Of a DNA stretch of 64,000 bases, positions 24,889-33,356 are shown piece by piece; the first letter of the stretch is position 1; each line of letters starts with the position of its first letter. Below the pieces are notes generated by a model. It was not told the DNA's origin. It did no database searches and saw only the letters and a list, made by a program, of their open reading frames with translations. The position numbers and the translations under genes are program-made. Source of the DNA: Vibrio sp. S9_S30 (GTDB taxonomy: Bacteria; Pseudomonadota; Gammaproteobacteria; Enterobacterales; Vibrionaceae); the NCBI RefSeq assembly GCF_014694455.1, contig NZ_JAAUWT010000003.1, positions 186,001 through 250,000 of the forward strand, read 5' to 3'.

Positions 24889-25469
24889 TAGCCTTCACCC
24901 CTAAGCCCTGAATAGCTCATGTTACCCTGCGCTAATTCAAGACAAATTTGCTCAATAGGAAGGTTTCGGTGCATCGAATACTGCCGTAAGAGTTCGTAGG
25001 CTTTTTGCTCGGTGAGTTTGTGTGTTTCCATCACCTTTATCACCGCTTCTATCACAACAGGGCGCAACTTATGCCGTGTTCTTAATGTTTCCAATTCTTG
25101 GTGCAGCGTGACATTTTGTTGGGAAAGTTTGAGTGCCATGTGAAACGCAGAATACAAACTCACTTGGTGGATCGGTTTCCCGACAACGGAAAGCGCCCCC
25201 ATAGAAATGGCGCGCTCAATTTCCGTGGGAGAGCCATGAGCCAGTAAACCAACGATAGGCATGGAACGCCTAATCAGTTTTTGCACCGCAATATCAGCGA
25301 AATAGTGCTGTACATCAATCAATAGCAAGTCAGTCTGCGTATTGTCTATGTGATCGCTAATATGGCAACAGATCCCCATGCGCTCGGTGGTTTTTTGGAT
25401 CTGCCGACATGCTCGATCATCCACTGAAATAACCGAGACCTTATTGATGGATAACGTTGATATGCTCAT
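24888..25469 (-). CDS. amiR: AmiR-like antitermination regulator (pseudo-receiver plus ANTAR domain)
   Basis: 193 residues. The first about 120 look like a receiver fold without a full phospho-acceptor set (SVISVDDRACRQIQ, TDLLLIDVQH), as in AmiR. A coiled-coil link (QNVTLHQELETLRTRH) leads to an ANTAR domain (VVIEAVIKVMETHKLTEQKA, YELLRQYSMHRNLPIEQI). ANTAR proteins bind RNA and prevent intrinsic termination. The likely target is the leader terminator at 26649-26691, just upstream of this operon. The gene overlaps amiC by 4 bases, as in known amiC-amiR pairs, where AmiC sequesters AmiR until amide binds. Confidence 0.9.
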   Translation of the reverse strand: MSISTLSINKVSVISVDDRACRQIQKTTERMGICCHISDHIDNTQTDLLLIDVQHYFADIAVQKLIRRSMPIVGLLAHGSPTEIERAISMGALSVVGKPIHQVSLYSAFHMALKLSQQNVTLHQELETLRTRHKLRPVVIEAVIKVMETHKLTEQKAYELLRQYSMHRNLPIEQICLELAQGNMSYSGLRGEG

Positions 25470-26590
25470 TTGATCACCCTCAATCGAGCGGGCATGCCGA
25501 GCACATCAGCGTTTGAGAGGAAGCCTTGTGCGATAAGATAAGGGTTCGGATCTATCGGTGCGTACGCTTTGACCATGCGAAAATCTCCACCATCACGCTC
25601 TCCAATAAAGCAGGGCAACGCCGCATGCTGGTTATTGGCTATCGTTAATGTAAAGCCCATCGGCGTGTCCGTTCTCACTTGGTGTAGAACTGAACGTACA
25701 GACGTTATGTCATCGCTGCCTGCTAATGAAATCGCATTGGCGAGGCTAAGAATAGAAAGGTAAGCGCCGACAAAGTTACTTGAGACAGGTTCACTGCCTG
25801 ACATTGCCATTTTTGCGGTATCGGTAAATTTGGGGTCTATCGATTGCAAAAACGTCAGCGCGGTAAACAAACGTAAATTTGGCAAAGCACGAATGCTTGC
25901 CAGTTCACATTCACTAAGGTTGCAGCTCAAGACTGGGAGTGGGTCGGCGCTCCATGCACCATTAAGTTGATGCAAAAACGCGTAACTGGATTCCCCAACT
26001 AAATTATTAATAACAAAATCAGGTTGATGGGATTTCAAGTTGTCTATCGACAATCGGAAATCTTTGGTATCGAAGCGATAATAGCTGTCTTCGACTATCT
26101 CTCCGCCTATTCGAACTATGGCATCTCTGGCAATGCGGTTACTTTCCCAACCCCAAACATAATTGGAGCCGAGCAGTGCCACTCGCTTACCAAAACGCGG
26201 CACCGCATATCGAAGCATTGGCAGTAGGTTTTGATTAGGGCAAGCCCCGTGGTACACCACGTGCTCGTCACATTCGTACCCTTCATACGGTGATCCATAC
26301 CAAAGCAATGCTTGATACTCATGAACATCTGGGATCACTTCCTTACGTGCACTTGATGTTATCGTGCCCACAATGTGCTTTATCCCTTGCTTCAACAAAG
26401 ACTGAGCACCTTTGATGTATTCGTCCATGTTCCCTTTCGGATCGACATGATGCCCTTCAAGCTGGAATTGAAAACGATCGTCCTCGTTCACTTTTTCAAT
26501 CGCGTAGCGAGCGCCAAGTAAGGCGTTGTAACCCATCTTTCGATAAGTCCCCTCTGTTGAATAAAGTAAACCTATGTGAAACGTATCCAT
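25466..26590 (-). CDS. amiC: AmiC-like amide sensor, negative regulator of AmiR
   Basis: 374 residues from ATG 26590, chosen because GGAAG lies 7 bases upstream; an in-frame TTG at 26605 is less likely. It has a type I periplasmic-binding fold but no signal peptide, the hallmark of the cytoplasmic AmiC/FmdD sensor: IGLLYSTEGTYRKMGYNALL, GTITSSARKEVIPDV, LLWYGSPYEGYECDEHVVY, GSNYVWGWESNRIARD. In Pseudomonas the protein binds short amides and releases AmiR; the same is inferred here from the coupled ANTAR gene. It is the first gene of the seven-gene operon. Confidence 0.9.
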   Translation of the reverse strand: MDTFHIGLLYSTEGTYRKMGYNALLGARYAIEKVNEDDRFQFQLEGHHVDPKGNMDEYIKGAQSLLKQGIKHIVGTITSSARKEVIPDVHEYQALLWYGSPYEGYECDEHVVYHGACPNQNLLPMLRYAVPRFGKRVALLGSNYVWGWESNRIARDAIVRIGGEIVEDSYYRFDTKDFRLSIDNLKSHQPDFVINNLVGESSYAFLHQLNGAWSADPLPVLSCNLSECELASIRALPNLRLFTALTFLQSIDPKFTDTAKMAMSGSEPVSSNFVGAYLSILSLANAISLAGSDDITSVRSVLHQVRTDTPMGFTLTIANNQHAALPCFIGERDGGDFRMVKAYAPIDPNPYLIAQGFLSNADVLGMPARLRVIK

Positions 26591-26648
26591 GACCAACTTC
26601 CACAACTCAATGTTTTAAGCTCTGCTTCCAGCAGCTGAATTTTGCAAA

Positions 26649-26691
26649 TAAAAAAGCCCAAATGAATTCGAATTACCGAATTCATTTAGGC
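26649..26691 (-). terminator. Intrinsic terminator in the leader of the amide operon
   Basis: On the minus strand a 15-base stem (GCCTAAATGAATTCG with CGAATTCATTTGGGC, one G-U pair) closes a 6-base loop and is followed by a run of T. It lies about 60 bases before the amiC start, so transcription would stop there unless antitermination occurs. This is the expected target for the AmiR-like protein. Confidence 0.88.
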
Positions 26692-26785
26692 TTCGTTACC
26701 TTGCTACGCATTTTTATGAGTCTTAATCGAAGCATGCTTCGTGCTCATCCTTTTTCTTGAAATTGGCTCGACAAGAAAAAGAGCA
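26692..26785 (-). promoter_or_regulatory. Structured RNA leader, probable ANTAR antitermination site
   Basis: Upstream of the terminator the transcript can form TGCTC/TTTTTCTTG...CAAGAAAAA/GAGCA (26742-26785) and the palindrome CGAAGCATGCTTCG (26728-26741). The GCTTCG arm is also complementary to CGAAGC at the foot of the terminator stem (26690-26695), so the structures may exclude each other. I could not confirm the A1/G4 hexaloops of the consensus ANTAR motif by eye. Confidence 0.65.
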
Positions 26786-27206
26786 TCAGTACTTAAATAA
26801 GCCTGAATACCATTTAGTTTTACACCTCACATTAAAGGCAGTCAATATGTTAAATAATTATTAAAAATGTACCATCTCAAGAGTGAAACAGAATCGTCAG
26901 AATCATATACTCATTAAAAAGCATATTAGAAAGAGAGTTAACTCATTATGTTTCAAAAGGTTAACTTAATATCAAGATTCCGTTAAATGTTACAATATTC
27001 TAATAGTTAAAAAACATTCTCTTCTTTAAGACAAGTATCTCATCCCCTTTAGGCAAGGTGACGCCCTAACGGAATAGACGTACGATAAGACAAGGGGAAG
27101 ATATAGGGAAAACGCATTTGAGATTCCAAACATCCCAAGACTTTTCATTCGGCTAATCTCGGGATGATGTTTGCTTTTCCTAACGCGCATGCAAACGTGC
27201 TGCTGT
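26786..27206. other. Gene-free region between the amide operon leader and the tandem repeats
   Basis: AT-rich sequence that must contain the promoter for the amide operon (reading left). No gene is seen. A stem-loop at 27131-27166 is listed separately. Confidence 0.5.
27131..27166 (-). terminator. Stem-loop, possible terminator downstream of the Spo0M-like gene
   Basis: CATCCCAAGA pairs with TCTCGGGATG (one G-U) around a 16-base loop. It follows the Spo0M-like gene by about 125 bases on the minus strand. The T-run after it is weak, so efficiency is uncertain. Confidence 0.4.
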
Positions 27207-27298
27207 TAGTGTGGTGACCATGTGAATAATAGTGTGGTCAACACGTGAATAATAGTGCGGTGACCACGTGAATAATCGAGCGGTCACCACTTTAAACA
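27207..27298. repeat. 23-bp tandem repeat, about four units
   Basis: Units start at 27207, 27230, 27253 and 27276. The first reads TAGTGTGGTGACCATGTGAA followed by TAA; the fourth is diverged and runs into the 3' end of the Spo0M-like gene. Each unit holds a GGTGACC/GGTCACC-like palindrome, so the array is a row of small dyads. Confidence 0.9.
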
Positions 27299-28035
27299 GA
27301 AAGTACGCGTGATACCGCTGCTTGCACCTCTTGTGCGGAAGCATTGCGGTTCAATGTGAAGGAAACGTATTGATCCCCGCGTAGGCTCATTGCACGATCG
27401 ACTTCCGCTAAACAATGAACCACGTTACCGTCTAGAATAAATGACAGTTCGATCTCTTTGCTGGTCACAAACCCATTATTACGAAATTCAATTTCTTGAT
27501 AGCAACCGGAATGAGACTGGAATGTGTTGGCACGCAAATGACCTTTTTCAACATCGGCTTTCACCATCGTAAACCCTGCCGATTCAATAGCAGAAATCAC
27601 GCTGGAAACAACAGGGAGAGGCTTCACTTCAACTAAGTCCCTGTCTTTAGGGTCGATAGCAAAATCGATATCCAATGTGGTTTCAACCCAAACATGGCAT
27701 AGGTTATTCAGTGCGTTCAGCGCCGTCACTGGCGTCTCATCGTGGAGTTTGAGTTCAAAATTGACTTGTTTCTCTTCACCAGGGCCAATAACAAAAGGTT
27801 CAACCGCTTGAAGATGCCCCAACACAAAGGAAGGGTAACGGGTGCCACTGTCTGATTCGACTTTAACTTGAGTACAAAGCTTCAGCTTTATCGCGTCAAT
27901 GTGTTGCTCAACATCACCGCCTTGAATATGAACGGTTCCTTTTAGCGTTTCACCTTGAAAAAGGCTCATATTGTGCAAAACAGTGTCCACTTTCGTAGCA
28001 CCAATACCTAATGACGCTTTTAGCTTTCCAAACAT
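27292..28035 (-). CDS. Spo0M-like arrestin-fold protein
   Basis: 247 residues. The opening MFGKLKASLGIGATKVDTVL and GETLKGTVHIQGGDVEQHID are typical of the Spo0M (sporulation-control) family, which has an arrestin-like fold and is widespread in non-sporulating bacteria where its role is unknown. It is soluble, without a signal peptide. The C-terminus ends in SRVLSV, overlapping the last unit of the tandem repeat. It is monocistronic. The family call is firm; the function in this organism is not known. Confidence 0.85.
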   Translation of the reverse strand: MFGKLKASLGIGATKVDTVLHNMSLFQGETLKGTVHIQGGDVEQHIDAIKLKLCTQVKVESDSGTRYPSFVLGHLQAVEPFVIGPGEEKQVNFELKLHDETPVTALNALNNLCHVWVETTLDIDFAIDPKDRDLVEVKPLPVVSSVISAIESAGFTMVKADVEKGHLRANTFQSHSGCYQEIEFRNNGFVTSKEIELSFILDGNVVHCLAEVDRAMSLRGDQYVSFTLNRNASAQEVQAAVSRVLSV

Positions 28036-28110
28036 CTATTTACCTTATTATTTGTTGAGACTGTGATGAAATGTGGGTTGTAGCACGTAGATTCAAGATC
28101 CAATAATCAA

Positions 28111-28548
28111 TCAACCCACTTTTTCCACATACCAGTCCCCATGGCAAGGACCGTTATTCAGGTTCCACTTTCCCTGAATTTTGTTATTCGTGGCCGTTCC
28201 TGAAAATCGGTAATCCCATCGACTGTGGCTGGCATACAAAGTTAGGTCACTGTGCTCTGAAACCCAGCCTTTGAGTGGCGTCCCGTTGTAAGTCAGCACC
28301 AGATAGGCTTCACCATCCACCACTTTGCCTTCAATGGTCGTTGGCTCACATAAATTACTGTTTGACTCATTAATCCGACGCCCTACCCATTCACCGTCAA
28401 ACTCACTGGACACGTTAAAATTAGGTTCATCGGGTAATTTAGGGAAAGTATCTGGGTTACTTGATGCAAACCAATCCAGCTTGCTCCCCACCAATAGAAA
28501 AGCCACAAAGGAAAACGTCAGTGTATACGCCGCTATATTTTTCATCAT
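28111..28548 (-). CDS. Hypothetical membrane-anchored or secreted protein
   Basis: 145 residues from ATG 28548 (an in-frame TTG lies three codons upstream; neither has a strong ribosome site). The first about 25 residues form a signal anchor or uncleaved signal (NIAAYTLTFSFVAFLLVGS). The rest is a small beta-rich domain (FDGEWVGRRI, IEGKVVDGEAYLVLTYNGTP, FSGTATNNKIQGKWNLNNGP) with two cysteines that could pair in the periplasm. I do not recognise the family; the pattern resembles small lipocalin-like or DUF beta-barrel proteins, which is a guess. Confidence 0.65.
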   Translation of the reverse strand: MMKNIAAYTLTFSFVAFLLVGSKLDWFASSNPDTFPKLPDEPNFNVSSEFDGEWVGRRINESNSNLCEPTTIEGKVVDGEAYLVLTYNGTPLKGWVSEHSDLTLYASHSRWDYRFSGTATNNKIQGKWNLNNGPCHGDWYVEKVG

Positions 28549-28689
28549 CCAGTACAACCAAAATCAATAACTCAATGAATTATATGGAATTAAAAAATAA
28601 ATTTGGCAGTTCGATATTAACCTTGCGATTCGCTTCTCAATAGAAAGCACTCATCAACCGCAACGTCATCGGGTACGTTATGACCTGGC

Positions 28690-29727
28690 TCACTGACTTC
28701 GGGGCTGGAACCAACGTGAAATTGGCGCAGATAAAATAAAGGGGATACGGAACCTCTCAATAATTTGATAGGCGGCTAATGGTGCTAATGTCGCGACAAC
28801 CATACCCAGTACCAAATGTATCGACACCGATTCAATGCCCATTCCTTTGGTTAACACCACTCTCACACCACTGCCCGCCAATACATGCATGACATAAATC
28901 GCCATCGACGCCGCTCCTAGCGTTTTCAAAAAGCCAAACGCCCCTTTTGAGATCGTGATAGACAGCGAGGTTACAAAGGCTATCGAGCAAATTGCGACAA
29001 TCAATGATTCTGCACCTCTCTGGCGGTAATCCAAACCCAATAAGTCGTGATATCCCCATTGAACGAAGACAAACAAAACGAACGTCGCCCCCAATGCTGC
29101 GCCAGAGGTAAGAAAGCGCTCCAATCTATATTGGGTGAAGATGATGCCTAAAATGAAAAAGACGAGGTTTTTCGATAACAATTTGATGAAAGTAAAGTCT
29201 GGTAAAAATGAGGCAAACACATACAGTAAAACGGTAATAACAAAGAACCCTCCCCCCAAGGGCTTAGAGGCAGTGGTGTACACAATAGAGCTGACCAAAA
29301 ACGCAAAGAATAGCGCATACAAGAACCAAAACTGCGCTCTTGGCGCCCAAAGCAGCGCTAAAACGTCGCTAAAAGACACATTTCCATTGGTGTAGGTCGA
29401 TAGAACGGCTTCAATACTGCCTTGCAATAAAGACCACAAAACGTAGGGGTAGAAAATGGTGTCTACCTTGCTGAACATCAGTTTCTTTGTGCCTCGTTTG
29501 GAAAACGAATGGTAAAAAAACAGCCCCGATAAAAAGAAAAACAGCGGCATATGAAAACTGTAAATCGCACTGTCTATTCTGAAGTACAATGCAGCTGGCA
29601 TGTCTATCTTGGCGTTGAATAAGCCTCTCGCAACATGACCATACACCACAAGAAGAATGCCAATTCCTTTGGCATAGTCGACCCAATCCGTTCTATTTTT
29701 CACATCCTGTCCTATTTTGCTGTCCAT
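28690..29727 (-). CDS. Acyltransferase 3 family membrane protein
   Basis: 345 residues with about ten membrane segments. The N-terminus has RTDWVDYAKGIGILLVVYGH, the conserved catalytic-histidine region of acyltransferase 3 proteins (OafA/WecH-like), followed by FHMPLFFFLSGLFFYHSF. Members O-acetylate or succinylate cell-surface sugars at the inner membrane. No glycan genes are next to it, so the substrate cannot be told. It is monocistronic. Confidence 0.88.
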   Translation of the reverse strand: MDSKIGQDVKNRTDWVDYAKGIGILLVVYGHVARGLFNAKIDMPAALYFRIDSAIYSFHMPLFFFLSGLFFYHSFSKRGTKKLMFSKVDTIFYPYVLWSLLQGSIEAVLSTYTNGNVSFSDVLALLWAPRAQFWFLYALFFAFLVSSIVYTTASKPLGGGFFVITVLLYVFASFLPDFTFIKLLSKNLVFFILGIIFTQYRLERFLTSGAALGATFVLFVFVQWGYHDLLGLDYRQRGAESLIVAICSIAFVTSLSITISKGAFGFLKTLGAASMAIYVMHVLAGSGVRVVLTKGMGIESVSIHLVLGMVVATLAPLAAYQIIERFRIPFILSAPISRWFQPRSQ

Positions 29728-30044
29728 TTGGCTTATAGCCGTAGCGATTCTTATATTTCAAATAGTGGCCTAATTAATGGGGCTTTTATTTGAAGCTGTT
29801 CGCTCTTTTCCTTTTTGTTCGTGCTTTTCCTTTTAGCTTACTGAGTTTTCCTGTGCTCTAGGTACACCCCCACACACAAACAAAATACACCTAGTCATTC
29901 TAGCCAACCATTTGCTGCGCTTGTCTTCAGTACCTTTCAAAGGCTTATGATTCTCGGGTATTCATAGAGGGATGAGAAAAGGGATATCCAGTACTGTCCA
30001 TGAATATCATTAAGTTAAGTTTATTCACCGCGAAGTAGCACGCA
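29728..30044. other. Gene-free stretch
   Basis: No gene or clear regulatory site seen. It contains the promoter region of the acyltransferase gene and the 3' end of the oxidoreductase gene. Confidence 0.5.
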
Positions 30045-31067
30045 CTATCCCCTTAAAACGGCTTGCCTCTTCGTTAGGTGCTCGTAGCCCGCTATCTCTA
30101 AACTTTGCTCCATAATCGACAATACCTGCTCGGTCACGTGGGGTTTTAAAACAGCAGATTCACACTTTTTATCCAGCAGGAGCTGTGAAAAGTGCTCTAT
30201 CTCGTATTCAAACCCATTCCCTTTTATCGGCTGGTCTATAGAAAAACAATCATGTTGAGTTTCGATACTAATATGGCTTGGATTCCACCATTTCTCGTGA
30301 AGGGTAATGGTCACGTTTCTGCCTTTTAACACTGCCGCACGAGGCAGGTTTTTGACAATAGACGCAGAAATCACCCCACTGATCGTGCCATCAAATGTGA
30401 AGAGGGCATCTTCGTCTACTTTGGATTGCTCAAAAGAAGTCGACATTTTAACAAATGGAGAGGAAACCTTAACACCGAGCGTGTCACACAAATCGCAGTA
30501 CAACCATAAGCCATAAACGCCCACATCCAGTGTGGTTCCGCCTGCTAACTCGTGGTTAAAAATGAACAAGTCTGGGTCGAAATCGTGCTCGTTACCAAAG
30601 CCAGCTTCGATCGACGTAAGCTGAATGTTATTTTCAACAAGGTAGTGCTTTAGTGCTTGGTAGGCAGGAAATGCCACGGTTTTCATCGCTTCTAACAACA
30701 ACACACCCTGCTTTTGGGCTAAGGCGCGCATGGCAAGCCAATCTGCCACGTTTGTAAACGCAGGCTTTTCCACCAAGACGTGTTTGTTATGTGAAAGAAA
30801 CAGTTCCGTTAAGGGTTGATGATAGGGATGGACTGTCGCGACATAGATGGCTTGTACGTTGGGGTCTTTTGCCAACGCTTCGTAGCTGCCATAAACGGTG
30901 TGGCATCCATATTCTTCACCAAATGTTTGGGCTCGATGTGAGTCACGTGCAGCCACCGCATAGAGCTCTGCGTTATCACTATGCTGTGTTAAGGCCGTCG
31001 CGAAACGCTTCGCGATGTTTCCCAGCCCAGCAATGCCCCATTTTATCTTGTTATTTGATGCGTTCAT
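30045..31067 (-). CDS. Gfo/Idh/MocA family NAD(P)-dependent oxidoreductase
   Basis: 340 residues. The Rossmann motif GIAGLGNIAKRFA (about 11-23), IYVATVHPYHQPL, and the catalytic-lysine motif HVLVEKPAFTN (about 93-103) are standard for this family; LAGGTTLDVGVYGLW marks the C-terminal domain. These enzymes oxidise or reduce sugars, polyols or trans-dihydrodiols with NAD(P). The substrate is not evident. The gene stands alone and is preceded by a plausible ribosome site (GTAGGA). Confidence 0.9.
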   Translation of the reverse strand: MNASNNKIKWGIAGLGNIAKRFATALTQHSDNAELYAVAARDSHRAQTFGEEYGCHTVYGSYEALAKDPNVQAIYVATVHPYHQPLTELFLSHNKHVLVEKPAFTNVADWLAMRALAQKQGVLLLEAMKTVAFPAYQALKHYLVENNIQLTSIEAGFGNEHDFDPDLFIFNHELAGGTTLDVGVYGLWLYCDLCDTLGVKVSSPFVKMSTSFEQSKVDEDALFTFDGTISGVISASIVKNLPRAAVLKGRNVTITLHEKWWNPSHISIETQHDCFSIDQPIKGNGFEYEIEHFSQLLLDKKCESAVLKPHVTEQVLSIMEQSLEIAGYEHLTKRQAVLRG

Positions 31068-31186
31068 TGTTCATCCTACCCTTTCACTTAATGCGCAGCA
31101 GTGTAGCGAGAGATGAGGCAATTGAATATGGGGCAAAGCCGCTCAGTTGTTCAGCGTTTCACCTCTGAAACCCTATCGCCCTATAA

Positions 31187-31222
31187 AACAAAAAAGCAGC
31201 GTTGTTATGACAATACGCTGCT
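31187..31222 (-). terminator. Intrinsic terminator of the entericidin-like gene
   Basis: On the minus strand AGCAGCG and CGCTGCT enclose a loop that itself pairs TTGT with ACAA; a TTTTTTGTT run follows. It lies 44 bases after the stop at 31266. Confidence 0.85.
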
Positions 31223-31265
31223 TTCTTGTTAATCATAACCACCAATCCAATGGAAAGTGAGTGTG

Positions 31266-31403
31266 TTACTCAGTGGCGTCGTGGATCGTTTCTTTTGTCT
31301 CTTTCCAAATCTCAGACGAATCGTCTTTCACGCCTTCCCAAGTTTTGGCGCAACCGCCAAGAACAAAACTCATGGCAACAATTAAAAACGACATTCTCAT
31401 CAT
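31266..31403 (-). CDS. Entericidin-like small lipoprotein
   Basis: 45 residues, starting MMRMSFLIVAMSF, found by reading this interval directly. The lipobox VLGGC (Cys18) follows a short hydrophobic signal, so a lipid-anchored mature peptide of 28 residues is expected. The mature part WEGVKDDSSEIWKETKETIH is amphipathic, as in entericidins A/B. An AAGGA site lies 5 bases upstream of the ATG pair, and a strong terminator follows. In E. coli entericidins act as a toxin/antidote pair in stationary phase; only one is present here. Confidence 0.85.
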   Translation of the reverse strand: MMRMSFLIVAMSFVLGGCAKTWEGVKDDSSEIWKETKETIHDATE

Positions 31404-31511
31404 GTAAATCCTTACTCGTTAGTATCTTGCCGTAAATTCTAACAAAGAAGGGAAAGCAATGCCTATACTTAACAACCTGAATGTAAGGGGTTTAGCAGCA
31501 TTTGCTTATCA

Positions 31512-31877
31512 ATGAGAATGTTGCGCTCATTCACCGATTGTCTTGGTATCAGCATGGTGCGCCAATGGACAGATGATCCGTTTTCACTGAAAGCAACGAG
31601 CGCTCTTGAAAAAATTCAGGCGATCCTGCCAGCTCAGCTTCAAGGCGAATTCCAACAGATCACCACTTACTCCATGCCAAGTGATGCGCTTCTCCCGTGG
31701 AGCATCAGTTTCTCTGACCTTCGTGAATGCATACGCGCAACAAGGCAGAGCTTGCACCATTTCCGCCTCGATCGCATTCAATCGATGGTGTTAAGTGATG
31801 AGTATTTTGAAGAGGAAGAGGAGAAAAACCTTGCGGCTTACAAAGCCCAATATGACCAATGCGAAGGAATCGGCTGA
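31512..31877 (+). CDS. Hypothetical protein (uncertain)
   Basis: 121 residues from ATG 31512, or 106 from an inner ATG at 31557. No clear ribosome site precedes either. The sequence looks protein-like (ALEKIQAILPAQLQGEFQQI, FSDLRECIRATRQSL, a Glu-rich EYFEEEEEKN run) but matches no family I recognise. It might be a conserved hypothetical of the genus. Moderate to low certainty that it is translated. Confidence 0.45.
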   Translation: MRMLRSFTDCLGISMVRQWTDDPFSLKATSALEKIQAILPAQLQGEFQQITTYSMPSDALLPWSISFSDLRECIRATRQSLHHFRLDRIQSMVLSDEYFEEEEEKNLAAYKAQYDQCEGIG

Positions 31878-32147
31878 CATAGTGGTCTTTCCCAATGAGC
31901 ACCCAGTGACAACAACGTCGGATGAATGGATGAATGGTCGAATAAAAGCGAACAACACTGAAATGCACTTTGAAACGGTTAACAATCGATAGAACCCAGC
32001 ATTGATTTGTGCCCTCTCTCGGGTCTATTTTTCCACTCTTTAGCTTGACTAATACGCCATCAGAATAACGATTTGAGTAATTAGTCACTTTTCAGGCATG
32101 CTTATTCCAAAGGTAATTCTATCAATAGCAATACAAAAGGGATTTGA

Positions 32148-32750
32148 ATGTTATCAACATACATAGCCGGTTTTAGCCTTAGCCTTTCGCTCATTTTGGC
32201 CATTGGTTCACAAAACGCCTTTGTGATTAAGCAAGGGATAAAAAAGCAACATGTCTTTCTGGTGTGTTTGGTGTGCGGCACGTCCGATGCCATTCTTATA
32301 TCAATGGGGATATCCGGCTTTGGCGCATTGGTTCAAGAATTTCCCGCTATTGAGCAAATCGCACGTTTGGGTGGCGCGGCGTTCCTGCTGGTGTATTCTT
32401 TCTTGAGTTTTAAGTCCGCATTAAAAGAGTCTCATGCGATGAACCTTTCTGGTGAACCCGAAACGTCTTGGAAGAAAACGGTTTTGATATGCCTTGCGTT
32501 TACCTGGCTCAACCCACACGTTTATTTGGATACCGTGGTGCTGCTTGGGTCTATATCCACTCAGTATGAAGCCACCCAGTTATACTTTGGGTTAGGGGCA
32601 GCCAGCGCATCGTTTGTGTTCTTTTTTAGTCTAGGGTATGGCGCACAATTACTTAAGCCCTTGTTTCAAAAAACGTCTTCATGGAAAATACTAGAGTTTC
32701 TCGTCGGCGTTATGATGCTCTTTATCGCGGTGAGTTTGTTGTTTGGATAA
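32148..32750 (+). CDS. argO: LysE/ArgO-type amino-acid exporter
   Basis: 200 residues with about six membrane segments. The opening AGFSLSLSLILAIGSQNAFV followed by IKQGIKKQHVFLVCLVCGTSDAILI and the later WLNPHVYLDTVVLLG are the conserved blocks of LysE/ArgO exporters, which pump out arginine or lysine by proton-motive force at the inner membrane. AAAAGGGA lies just before the ATG. The regulator ArgP/IciA is not next to it. The symbol is given for the closest known family member; substrate is inferred. Confidence 0.85.
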   Translation: MLSTYIAGFSLSLSLILAIGSQNAFVIKQGIKKQHVFLVCLVCGTSDAILISMGISGFGALVQEFPAIEQIARLGGAAFLLVYSFLSFKSALKESHAMNLSGEPETSWKKTVLICLAFTWLNPHVYLDTVVLLGSISTQYEATQLYFGLGAASASFVFFFSLGYGAQLLKPLFQKTSSWKILEFLVGVMMLFIAVSLLFG

Positions 32751-32788
32751 CCCCCCCTTAGCGTAAGTTAATAAAAGGACACCATAGA

Positions 32789-33343
32789 ATGAAATCCGCA
32801 CTTCTTGTTATCGACGTACAACAAGGTTTAATGGAACCTAAACCTCAGCCATATCAAACAAAAGAAGTCATCAACCGAATCAATCAGGCAACAAACTGGG
32901 CAAGATCACACAACATTCCGGTTATTTTTGTGCGACATGAAGCCCCCAACTCCATCGTTGAAATGGGCAGTGAAGGCTGGCAAGTACACCAAGATTTAGA
33001 ACAAGTAACGTCTGATTCATACATCAATAAAACCACACCCGATGCATTCCATAACACCCATTTACAGGCCCTACTCGACGAGCACCGTATCCAGCACTTA
33101 TACGTGTGCGGTTACGCCACAGAGTTTTGCGTAGACACAACCACTCGACGCGCCGCAGGTTTGGGCTATCCGGTCACACTGATTTCAGATGCGCACACCA
33201 CGCATGATAAGCCTCATGCCAGTGGCGCTGCCATTCGTGAACATCACAATTGCACACTCCCTGCCATTCAAAGCTTTGGGGTTAAGCTCGCCGCCATCAC
33301 TGTGGCTGAGTGCATTTCTCAAGATACGCTCTCACTCACATGA
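32789..33343 (+). CDS. Isochorismatase-family cysteine hydrolase
   Basis: 184 residues. ALLVIDVQQGL carries the catalytic aspartate (about D9), and YVCGYATEFCVDTTTRRA carries the nucleophilic cysteine (about C113) preceded by the usual cis-peptide pattern; KTTPDAFHNT gives the likely lysine. The family includes nicotinamidase-like and carbamoyl hydrolases; which reaction applies is unknown. It lies 38 bases after the argO-like gene and 13 before the quinone reductase, so a three-gene transcript is plausible. Confidence 0.88.
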   Translation: MKSALLVIDVQQGLMEPKPQPYQTKEVINRINQATNWARSHNIPVIFVRHEAPNSIVEMGSEGWQVHQDLEQVTSDSYINKTTPDAFHNTHLQALLDEHRIQHLYVCGYATEFCVDTTTRRAAGLGYPVTLISDAHTTHDKPHASGAAIREHHNCTLPAIQSFGVKLAAITVAECISQDTLSLT

Positions 33344-33356
33344 CGCTGGAAGTATC

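Noticed and set aside
27000..27298. CRISPR array at the 23-bp repeats
   Set aside because: Units abut without spacers and no cas gene is present; it is a plain tandem repeat.
33189..33356. Upstream extension of the quinone-reductase frame
   Set aside because: It overlaps the hydrolase gene; the FMN loop begins at the ATG at 33357, directly after the hydrolase stop.
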